Assembly (NCBI GenBank): GCA_029883145.1
Contig: JAOUJR010000018.1
Location: 1 to 12,658, forward strand
DNA length: 12,658 nt
Direction: 5' to 3'
DNA from: Nitrospirota bacterium
Lineage (GTDB): Bacteria > Nitrospirota > Thermodesulfovibrionia > Thermodesulfovibrionales > SM23-35
Shown here: positions 7,187 to 12,658 of the stretch, in pieces
Numbering within the stretch: position 1 is the first letter of the stretch
How the letters are laid out: each line of letters begins with the position of its first letter
Notes under the pieces: generated by a model
What the model saw: only the letters and a program-made list of their open reading frames with translations
What the model was told of the DNA's origin: nothing
Databases searched by the model: none
Program-made: the position numbers and the translations under genes

Positions 7187-7928
7187 AGGGATCTCAAAGT
7201 ATTTTGGCGGCATTAAGGCTGTTGAAGAGGTAACCTTCAAGGTCAAAGAAGGTATCATAATGAGCATCATAGGTCCGAACGGTGCGGGAAAGACAACAAT
7301 CTTTAACTGTCTTACCGGACTCTCAAAGCCTACAAAAGGAACCATATATCTCTCTGACACCAAACTGACAGGCCTTCCACCGCACAGTATCGTGAGATTG
7401 GGTATTTCGAGGACATTCCAGAATATCAGACTTTTCCGAGAGATGTCTGTCATAGAAAATGTAATGGTTGCACAGCATCATAAAACACGTTCAGGTCTTC
7501 TCGGTGCAATTATTCGATGGAAAAAGTTCCGTGATGAGGAGCGGATTATAAGAGAGAAATCTGTTGAGTATCTCGGGCTTGTAGGTCTATCTGATCATGT
7601 AACTACTCTTTCCGGAAACCTTCCCTATGGTGCGCAGAGAAGACTGGAGATTGCGAGGGCACTGGCAACAGAACCATCATTGATATTACTCGATGAACCT
7701 ACCGCAGGGATGAATCCGCAGGAAACTTCAGAAGTGATGAGCCTCATAAAAAATTTGAAAGAACTCGGCAAGACAGTCCTGCTCATAGAGCATGACATGA
7801 AAGTAGTGATGGGAATATCCGACTGGATTATCGTCCTTGACCATGGTGTAAAGATTGCAGAGGGTCTTCCTGCTGATATAAGAAAAGACCCGATGGTTAT
7901 AGGTGCATATCTGGGGAAAGAATTGTAA
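7167..7928 (+). CDS. livG: Branched-chain amino acid ABC transporter ATP-binding protein LivG
   Basis: This 253-residue ATPase powers the Liv permeases from the cytoplasmic side. It has Walker A GPNGAGKTT (36-44), Q-loop Gln85 in SRTFQNIRLF, the Liv-specific signature NLPYGAQRRLEIARAL (151-166), Walker B LILLDEPTAGMNP with catalytic Glu177, and the switch His in LIEHDMKVVM. The Ala-Gln-Arg-Arg signature and the length set it apart from LivF. A GTG at 7167 is chosen on ribosome-site spacing; a TTG at 7155 would add four residues. Its TAA stop shares one base with the livF ATG (TAATG). All ATPase residues are intact. Confidence 0.93.
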   Translation: MYLLEVKGISKYFGGIKAVEEVTFKVKEGIIMSIIGPNGAGKTTIFNCLTGLSKPTKGTIYLSDTKLTGLPPHSIVRLGISRTFQNIRLFREMSVIENVMVAQHHKTRSGLLGAIIRWKKFRDEERIIREKSVEYLGLVGLSDHVTTLSGNLPYGAQRRLEIARALATEPSLILLDEPTAGMNPQETSEVMSLIKNLKELGKTVLLIEHDMKVVMGISDWIIVLDHGVKIAEGLPADIRKDPMVIGAYLGKEL

Positions 7929-8689
7929 TGCTTGAACTCAAGGATATTCATACATACTATGGATTGATCGAGGCTCTGAAAGGTATTCGCATCGAAGTGA
8001 AAAACGGAGAAATCGTTTGTCTCATCGGAAGTAATGGTGCAGGCAAATCAACAACCCTCATGACCATATCAGGCATCACGAAACCTCTTTCCGGTGATAT
8101 TCTTTTGGAAGGGAAAAGTATCAAAGGGATTTCCCCCCACAGTATTGTGAGGATGGGCATCAGCCAGGTTCCTGAAGGGAGAAGAATCTTCCCAAAGCTC
8201 ACAGTAAGAGAGAACCTTGAGATGGGTGCATATTCAGTTGTCAGTGATCAGTTGTCAGTTTTCAAAAAAATCACCACTAAAAACCTGCAACAAACAACCC
8301 GAAACAAAGAATCAGCAACTCAGTTAGAAAAGGTATTTGAACTTTTCCCGGTACTGAAAGAACGACATAAACAGCTCGGAGGTACATTGAGTGGAGGCGA
8401 GCAACAGATGCTCGCGATAGGGAGGGCTCTTATGTCCGAACCAAAACTTTTACTGCTCGATGAACCCTCTCTTGGCCTTGCCCCTATTATCGTAAGCAAG
8501 ATATTCAAGACGATCCGCGAGATTAACAGAGAAGGAATTACCATTCTCCTTGTCGAACAGAACGCCCGCGCGGCACTCAAGCTCTCACACAGGGGTTACG
8601 TCCTTGAAAATGGAAGAATTGTACTTGAAGGCAAAGGCGAGGAGTTACTGAACAATGAACAGGTAAAAAGGGCGTATCTCGGAGAGTAG
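7928..8689 (+). CDS. livF: Branched-chain amino acid ABC transporter ATP-binding protein LivF, with an internal repeat insertion
   Basis: This 253-residue ATPase is the second nucleotide-binding subunit of the Liv transporter. It has Walker A GSNGAGKST (34-42), Q-loop region GISQVPEGRRIFPKLTV (77-93), signature LSGGEQQMLAIGRAL (154-168), Walker B LLLLDEPSLGLAP with Glu179, and the switch region LLVEQNARAAL, where LivF proteins lack the usual His. LivF is usually about 235 residues. The excess lies between Tyr102 and Phe137, where a low-complexity Ser/Gln/Thr/Lys segment (SVVSDQLSVFKKITT and following) replaces the usual short charged helix. That DNA starts with 7-bp repeats. The reading frame and all catalytic motifs are kept, so the protein is probably functional. 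It is last in the operon, and no strong plus-strand terminator follows. Confidence 0.93.
   Translation: MLELKDIHTYYGLIEALKGIRIEVKNGEIVCLIGSNGAGKSTTLMTISGITKPLSGDILLEGKSIKGISPHSIVRMGISQVPEGRRIFPKLTVRENLEMGAYSVVSDQLSVFKKITTKNLQQTTRNKESATQLEKVFELFPVLKERHKQLGGTLSGGEQQMLAIGRALMSEPKLLLLDEPSLGLAPIIVSKIFKTIREINREGITILLVEQNARAALKLSHRGYVLENGRIVLEGKGEELLNNEQVKRAYLGE
8234..8268 (+). repeat. Heptamer (7-bp) repeat array inside livF
   Basis: Five consecutive 7-mers start with TCA: TCAGTTG, TCAGTGA, TCAGTTG, TCAGTTT, TCAAAAA. The array opens the non-conserved insertion in LivF (residues about 103-132, up to about 8323). The remaining insertion is A- and C-rich and low in complexity. It looks like a small repeat element inserted in frame. 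Confidence 0.75.
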
Positions 8690-8770
8690 TCAACTTATAT
8701 CTAAAAATACTGACTGAACGACTTTTTCATCATATAGATTCCCTCGATATTATCAATTCACAAATATAAC

Positions 8771-8800
8771 AAAAAGAGGGGCGTATCAAGTACGCCCCTC
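8771..8800 (-). terminator. Rho-independent terminator of groESL
   Basis: A perfect 10-bp stem (GAGGGGCGTA against TACGCCCCTC, 8776-8800) with a 5-nt loop is followed on the minus strand by TTTTTGTT. It lies 41 nt past the groEL stop. On the plus strand no T-run follows, so it is at best a weak terminator for livF. Confidence 0.88.
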
Positions 8801-8810
8801 ATATCCTAGT

Positions 8811-8835
8811 TCTTAATTTCTATTTTCTAATTTCT
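8811..8835. repeat. AT-rich degenerate TTCTAATTT-like repeat after groEL
   Basis: Near-copies TTCTTAATTTC, TTCTATTTTC and TTCTAATTTC follow one another just past the groEL stop. Related TTCTAATTTT copies occur at 10933-10942 and 10961-10970. This may be a low-complexity repeat family or simple AT bias. Confidence 0.35.
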
Positions 8836-8841
8836 TGTCTT

Positions 8842-10470
8842 TTAGTACATCTCTCCGCCCATTCCACCATGCGGCATCTTCGGAGCCTTTTCCTCCTCTG
8901 GAATCTCTGTGACCATTACAGAGGTCATGAGCATTAATGCAGCAACCGATGCTGCATTCTGAAGGGCATACCTTGTGACCTTAGTAGGGTCAATAATCCC
9001 TGTCTTCATCATATCCGCATATTCTTCTTTATCTGCGTCAAAGCCGACGTTAATCTCTTTTGAGTGCTTCACCTTCTCGACTACCACAGAGCCTTCCATA
9101 CCAGCATTGTTCACTATCTGCCGAATTGGCTCTTCAAGTGCCCTTTTCACTATGTCAACACCTATCTGCTGGTCACCTTCGAGTTTAAGGGTCTTCAGTG
9201 CAGAGAGACATCTCAGAAACGCAACACCTCCGCCAGGGACAATACCTTCTTCAACAGCAGCCCTTGTTGCATTGAGGGCATCTTCAACCCTTGCCTTTTT
9301 CTCCTTCATTTCTGTCTCTGTTGCTGCACCAACATTAATCACCGCAACACCACCAACAAGCTTCGCAAGCCTTTCCTGGAGTTTCTCCCTGTCATAGTCA
9401 GATGTTGTCTCGTCTATCTGTGTCTTTATCTGTTTCACCCTTCCCTGAATCTTTGAAGGGTCTCCCGCACCTTCAACAATAGTTGTATTTTCTTTGTCTA
9501 TATTAATTTTCTTTGCCCTTCCAAGGTCAGAGACCTTTACGTTCTCAAGCTTTATCCCGAGGTCTTCTGATATCATTGTACCGCCCGTAAGGACTGCGAT
9601 GTCCTCGAGCATTGCCTTGCGTCTTTCACCAAAACCTGGTGCCTTCACCGCACACACCTGAAGTGTTCCACGGAGTTTGTTCACTACAAGTGTTGCAAGG
9701 GCTTCTCCTTCCACTTCCTCAGCAAGAATTAATAGAGGTCTTCCCATCTTCGCAATCTGCTCAAGTATTGGAAGCAAATCTTTCATGCTCGAAATCTTCT
9801 TCTCGTTAATGAGAATAAATACATCTTCGAGAACGCATTCCATCCTTTCAGGGTCAGTGATAAAATAGGGTGATATATATCCCCTGTCAAACTGCATACC
9901 CTCAACAATATCGAGTGTTGTTGCCATGCTCTTTGCTTCTTCAACCGTGATTACTCCGTCTTTACCAACTTTGTCCATTGCCTCTGCAATAAGCTCTCCG
10001 ATAGATGAGTCATTATTTGCAGAGATTGTACCGACCTGCGCTATCTCTTTTTTATCCTGTACAGGTTTGCTCAGTTTCTTAAGTTCCTCCACAACTACGT
10101 CTACTGCCTTCTCAATCCCCCGCTTAAGGTCCATCGGATTTGCGCCTGCGGTAACATTCTTGGCTCCCTCTCTATAAATAGCATGTGCAAGGACAGTTGC
10201 TGTGGTCGTTCCATCACCTGCTACATCAGATGTCTTTGATGCAACCTCTCTCACGAGCTGGGCACCCATGTTTTCCCATGGATCTTTCAACTCAATCTCC
10301 TTTGCAACGGTCACGCCATCCTTTGTGATTGTTGGAGCACCAAATTTTTTGTCCAGAATTGCATTCCTTCCTTTTGGACCCAGAGTTGCCTTTACTGCAT
10401 CGGTCAGCATACTCACCCCTCTGAGTATAGAGCTTCTTGCTGCCTCATCAAAAATAAGCTGTTTCGACAT
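8842..10470 (-). CDS. groEL: Chaperonin GroEL (60 kDa, Hsp60)
   Basis: This 542-residue type I chaperonin subunit forms the double-heptamer folding chamber with GroES and ATP in the cytoplasm. It shows the equatorial N-terminus with [12 protein letters not shown] (29-40), the phosphate-binding GDGTTT (85-90), [11 protein letters not shown], the apical-domain [12 protein letters not shown] and [16 protein letters not shown], and the intermediate [20 protein letters not shown] with the conserved catalytic Asp of ARVEDAL, then GIVPGGGVA. The C-terminus ends [11 protein letters not shown], a short version of the Gly-Met tail. A strong AAGGAGG ribosome site precedes the ATG at 10470. It lies 33 bp after groES in one CIRCE-controlled operon and ends at a hairpin terminator. 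Nothing is missing. Confidence 0.98.
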   Translation of the reverse strand: MSKQLIFDEAARSSILRGVSMLTDAVKATLGPKGRNAILDKKFGAPTITKDGVTVAKEIELKDPWENMGAQLVREVASKTSDVAGDGTTTATVLAHAIYREGAKNVTAGANPMDLKRGIEKAVDVVVEELKKLSKPVQDKKEIAQVGTISANNDSSIGELIAEAMDKVGKDGVITVEEAKSMATTLDIVEGMQFDRGYISPYFITDPERMECVLEDVFILINEKKISSMKDLLPILEQIAKMGRPLLILAEEVEGEALATLVVNKLRGTLQVCAVKAPGFGERRKAMLEDIAVLTGGTMISEDLGIKLENVKVSDLGRAKKINIDKENTTIVEGAGDPSKIQGRVKQIKTQIDETTSDYDREKLQERLAKLVGGVAVINVGAATETEMKEKKARVEDALNATRAAVEEGIVPGGGVAFLRCLSALKTLKLEGDQQIGVDIVKRALEEPIRQIVNNAGMEGSVVVEKVKHSKEINVGFDADKEEYADMMKTGIIDPTKVTRYALQNAASVAALMLMTSVMVTEIPEEEKAPKMPHGGMGGEMY

Positions 10471-10503
10471 TTGTTAAAACCTCCTTATATATTCTTTATT
10501 TTT

Positions 10504-10794
10504 TTAACCCTCAAGAATTCCTAAGATGTCTTCTTCCCTGATGATGAGGTACTCTTCCTCATCAATTCTGATCTTAGAGCCTGAATACTTATCAAAAAGG
10601 ATCGTATCCCCTACCTTCACCTCCATTGGCTGACGGTTGCCATCTTTTGTAACTGTGCCAGGGCCTACTGCAACTACTGTACCCTTCTGCGGTTTCTCCT
10701 TTGCAGCATCAGGAATATAAAGACCCCCTGCTGTCATTTCTTCTTCTGAGGAGTACTTGACAAATACCCTGTCTCTAAGTGGTTTGAATTTCAT
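10504..10794 (-). CDS. groES: Co-chaperonin GroES (10 kDa)
   Basis: This 96-residue lid protein caps GroEL. It has the conserved start KFKPLRDRVFVK, the mobile loop EEMTAGGLYIPDAAKEKPQKGTV (about 18-40) with the hydrophobic GLYIP that docks on GroEL, VGPG, VGDTILFDKYSG and the C-terminal EEYLIIREEDILGIL. Length is typical. The ATG at 10794 is preceded by AAGGAGAG at good spacing; another ATG 7 nt upstream is out of frame. It is first in the groES-groEL operon, directly behind a CIRCE element. Confidence 0.98.
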   Translation of the reverse strand: MKFKPLRDRVFVKYSSEEEMTAGGLYIPDAAKEKPQKGTVVAVGPGTVTKDGNRQPMEVKVGDTILFDKYSGSKIRIDEEEYLIIREEDILGILEG

Positions 10795-10835
10795 AACGCA
10801 TCTCTCCTTTCCTTACTATAAGATTTTTAGTTTTG

Positions 10836-10862
10836 TTAGCACTCAATACAAGTGAGTGCTAA
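10836..10862 (-). promoter_or_regulatory. CIRCE operator of groESL (HrcA binding site)
   Basis: This is a perfect inverted repeat, TTAGCACTC and GAGTGCTAA, separated by 9 nt, matching the CIRCE consensus in both arms. It starts at the last base of the -10 box and covers the expected transcription start. Bound HrcA should therefore repress the operon, with release on heat shock. The hrcA gene is not in this window. Confidence 0.97.
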
Positions 10863-10891
10863 TTATAATAAGGAAAGGTTATAGAAAGCAA
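10862..10891 (-). promoter_or_regulatory. groESL promoter (sigma70-type)
   Basis: A perfect TATAAT (10867-10862) on the minus strand has TTGCTT (10891-10886) 18 bp upstream. The -10 abuts CIRCE, the usual arrangement for HrcA-repressed vegetative promoters. The -35 is weak (TTG conserved only). Confidence 0.7.
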
Positions 10892-10932
10892 AGGCTTTTA
10901 ATGGTTAAAAAGTGACAGAATATGAAGAATAT

Positions 10933-10970
10933 TTCTAATTTTCTTTTAATTTCATTTATTTTCTAATTTT
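10933..10970. repeat. AT-rich TTCTAATTTT direct repeat downstream of the zinc-ribbon gene
   Basis: Two exact TTCTAATTTT copies (10933-10942 and 10961-10970) flank a T-rich spacer. No hairpin is seen here, so no intrinsic terminator for the 10977-11867 gene can be called. The rest of 10892-10976 shows nothing further. Confidence 0.35.
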
Positions 10971-10976
10971 TTTATG

Positions 10977-11867
10977 CTATATATTTTTCTTTTTATTCTC
11001 TATAAAACTTTCGACTGCCTCTTTAAAGAAATCGCCCATTGCTCTCACTTCTTGTGAAATTCTATTTTCGTAAAGTTTCAACCCCTCATTTATTTCTGTG
11101 GCGAAGTCGGTATAAAAACGATTATTTCTGATAGATTCCTCCACTTTCACAGTATTATAGAGGTATATGTCTGCTATGACAGTCCTTGCAAGCCTCTTTG
11201 CCCTCTCTATTCTCTCATCAAGGAGTGGCATTTCTGAGATAACCTGTTGCGTCGTTATCCTTGGCTCAATTTTTTGTTCAAACACTTCTTCTTCTCTTTG
11301 TATCACCTCTTCTTTCGGCTTTTCAATCTCTTCTTTCTTTTCTTCAGGTTTTACGCCTCTCAACGCATTAATTTTTTCGAGAAGAAACTCTGAAATGTGG
11401 TGGTCCTCAAGATAGTCATCAGCACCATATAGGGATTCCGGCTCTCTCCTGTATCTTTTTTTGTCATATACTGAAGCCACGAGAATTACCCTGATCTCCT
11501 TTGTTTCCGACCTTAACTTCAATCTTTTACATACTTCAAAACCATAAATCTTCGGAAGAGCCACCTCAATAATGGTAAGAAAAGGGAGTTCTCTCATTGC
11601 CTTCGTCATTGCGTCTATTCCATCAGATGCGGTGATTGTCTGATACCCCTTTTGAGAGAGAAGCGCAATTATTTCATCCATCATCACAGGATTTGAGTGA
11701 GCTACAAGGATTTTATTGTTATCTATTGCTTTTTTAGGTACGGCTAAAGGTTTTTTAACAAGAAAGACTGTTTTACAAATAGGACATTTAAACCGTGAGC
11801 CATCAGACGAGAGTTTTCCTTCATCAATCTTCAGTTTTATTTTGCATTTAGGACATACTATTACCAC
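10977..11867 (-). CDS. Zinc-ribbon / degenerate receiver-domain protein with a C-terminal helical module
   Basis: This 296-residue protein appears soluble. An MJ0042-type zinc ribbon (1-37) has ligands Cys5, Cys8, Cys28 and Cys31. A CheY-like domain follows (about 51-170), with KILVAHSNPVM as strand 1 and GADDYLEDH near the end. Its phosphorylation site is broken: the acidic pair is replaced by Ala56-His57-Ser58, the Asp acceptor aligns with Glu101 (IIEVALPKIYGFE), and the Lys position holds Asp155. A Glu/Lys-rich linker (about 173-201) leads to a helical segment (about 216-292, ERAKRLARTVIADIYLYN ... GLKLYENRI). I have the impression this recurs in similar multi-domain proteins but cannot name it. 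It probably acts through protein contacts, not phosphotransfer. The GTG start at 11867 has GGAGGAG 6 nt upstream and overlaps the rhomboid stop by 7 bp. Confidence 0.82.
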   Translation of the reverse strand: MVIVCPKCKIKLKIDEGKLSSDGSRFKCPICKTVFLVKKPLAVPKKAIDNNKILVAHSNPVMMDEIIALLSQKGYQTITASDGIDAMTKAMRELPFLTIIEVALPKIYGFEVCKRLKLRSETKEIRVILVASVYDKKRYRREPESLYGADDYLEDHHISEFLLEKINALRGVKPEEKKEEIEKPKEEVIQREEEVFEQKIEPRITTQQVISEMPLLDERIERAKRLARTVIADIYLYNTVKVEESIRNNRFYTDFATEINEGLKLYENRISQEVRAMGDFFKEAVESFIENKKKNI

Positions 11868-12532
11868 TGTTTACTCCTCCCCGGAACCCATAATTTTATA
11901 GTAAAAAGACCTGCAATAAATCCTCCTATATGAGCAAACCAGGCAACCCCTCCCTCTCGAATAAGACCTGTACTTATTAAGCCGTTAATAAACTGTATAA
12001 TAACCCAAAAACCAATAACTATCAAGGCAGGAATCTTCACTACTGTCACAAAAAACCCTAAAAATACTAATGTATGTACCAATGCCCTGGGGAAAAGGAG
12101 CATGTAAGCTCCAAGAACGCCTGATATGGCACCACTTGCCCCTACCATAGGTATAAGGGACTGAGGGTCTGTAATTGCATGGGCATATGCAGCAGTAATT
12201 CCACAGAAAATATAAAAGACAATAAAACGTACATGGCCTAATTTATCTTCTATATTATTGCCAAATATCCATAGGTAAAGCATGTTCCCTGCAAGGTGAA
12301 AAATTCCGCCGTGCATGAACATAGCGGTAAAGACTGTGAGTACTGGATGTATCGGCTGGACTTTATCAAACGAAATGATATAGTGAGGTATTGCACCGTA
12401 AGCAAAAACAAGCCTTTCCGTGCCTGATGGAGAGGTTATCTGATATAAGAAAACAACTATATTGAGAACGATAATTCCTATTGTCACGAAAGGAAATGTA
12501 GTTGTGGGGTTATCATCTTTATAGGGAATCAC
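11861..12532 (-). CDS. Rhomboid family intramembrane serine protease
   Basis: This 223-residue polytopic membrane protein has the rhomboid catalytic features. These are the helix-2 motif HGGIFHLAGNMLYLWIFG with His79 and Asn83 for the oxyanion hole, the active-site GASGAISG with Ser133, and His201 in WFAHIGGFIAGL. About six hydrophobic helices are seen, and the long loop 1 (about 34-64) is typical of this bacterial subgroup (MIPYKDDNP start). It would cleave membrane-spanning substrates within the inner membrane; the substrate is unknown. The GTG start at 12532 overlaps the stop of an upstream frame by 4 bp (GTGA), and its own stop overlaps the next gene by 7 bp, so it sits inside an operon. 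The ribosome site (AGAG) is weak, fitting translational coupling. Confidence 0.93.
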   Translation of the reverse strand: MIPYKDDNPTTTFPFVTIGIIVLNIVVFLYQITSPSGTERLVFAYGAIPHYIISFDKVQPIHPVLTVFTAMFMHGGIFHLAGNMLYLWIFGNNIEDKLGHVRFIVFYIFCGITAAYAHAITDPQSLIPMVGASGAISGVLGAYMLLFPRALVHTLVFLGFFVTVVKIPALIVIGFWVIIQFINGLISTGLIREGGVAWFAHIGGFIAGLFTIKLWVPGRSKQW

Positions 12533-12658
12533 TTTTCGTTCTCTTTATGGTGTCTGCTTTTAAAAAGATTCATTGTTATTATGCCCATAGTCTTTCCGGC
12601 ATAGCCTGTACTCATACCAATACCACTTGAACTCACAAAAAAACATATTAAAATTATA
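12529..12658 (-). CDS. Partial unknown protein, C-terminal end only
   Basis: An open frame enters from the right edge and stops with TGA at 12531-12529, sharing GTGA with the rhomboid start. Its last 42 residues run from a hydrophobic stretch (IILICFFV) through Ser/Gly-rich SSSGIGMSTGYAGKTMG to a basic, hydrophilic end (SRHHKENEK). I do not recognise it. The 4-bp stop/start overlap is the main reason to call it a gene. It could be a small membrane or exported protein, or a longer protein's tail. Confidence 0.5.
   Translation of the reverse strand, partial: IILICFFVSSSGIGMSTGYAGKTMGIITMNLFKSRHHKENEK

Noticed and set aside
7037..7453. 138-residue minus-strand open frame across the livM/livG junction
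   Set aside because: It is a shadow of two conserved overlapping genes and its product has no recognisable pattern.
8234..8268. Heptamer repeats considered as a CRISPR or attachment site
   Set aside because: The units are 7 bp with no spacers, lie inside an intact gene, and no cas or integrase gene is present.
8975..10477. Several plus-strand open frames opposite groEL
   Set aside because: They overlap each other in different frames on the complement of a fully conserved groEL and show no homology or ribosome sites.
12560..12646. 28-codon minus-strand frame starting MFFCEF at the right edge
   Set aside because: Its composition is odd (Trp/Tyr/Cys-rich) with no ribosome site; the neighbouring frame that shares GTGA with the rhomboid start is a better candidate.

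Overview
This 12.7 kb window is ordinary chromosomal DNA of a Gram-negative-type bacterium with a moderately AT-rich genome. It holds twelve complete or partial protein genes that I can support, and no RNA gene, insertion sequence, phage gene or CRISPR array. The mix of a DapL-type aminotransferase, a sigma54-activator two-component pair, a Liv-type amino-acid ABC transporter, CIRCE-controlled groESL and a zinc-ribbon/pseudo-receiver protein would fit a Nitrospirota or deltaproteobacterial-type anaerobe. That placement is an inference from gene content, not from a marker gene.

Layout. The minus strand runs from 4968 down to 1. It encodes a membrane sensor kinase (3541-4968) and its NtrC-family sigma54 response regulator (2149-3531), 9 bp apart. 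Next come a Lys-rich exported protein (1498-1980) with its own terminator, a DapL-type aminotransferase (179-1354), and the first 40 codons of folK running off the left edge. The plus strand from 5104 to 8689 is one tight transporter operon, livH-livM-livG-livF, with genes overlapping or nearly touching and no substrate-binding protein gene. The minus strand resumes at 10794-8842 with groES-groEL, which have a perfect CIRCE operator, a promoter and a terminator. Upstream of these, also on the minus strand, a probable operon comprises a partial unknown gene at the right edge, a rhomboid protease (11861-12532) and a zinc-ribbon/degenerate-receiver protein (10977-11867). All three overlap by a few bases.

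How the genes may work together. The kinase and regulator form a signalling pair that should act at sigma54 promoters. The best sigma54-like promoter in the window (2042-2058) lies just downstream of the regulator and in front of the Lys-rich exported protein, so that protein is a candidate target. The kinase operon and the liv operon are divergent across a 135-bp gap that carries a recognisable promoter for each. The liv proteins would import branched-chain or other amino acids but need a binding protein encoded elsewhere. The rhomboid and the zinc-ribbon protein are translationally coupled and may act together.

No dramatic new system is present. The points most worth a second look are the degenerate receiver fused to a zinc ribbon and a C-terminal helical module, the heptamer-repeat insertion inside livF, the sigma54-like promoter next to the sigma54 activator, and the possibly leaderless livH start.
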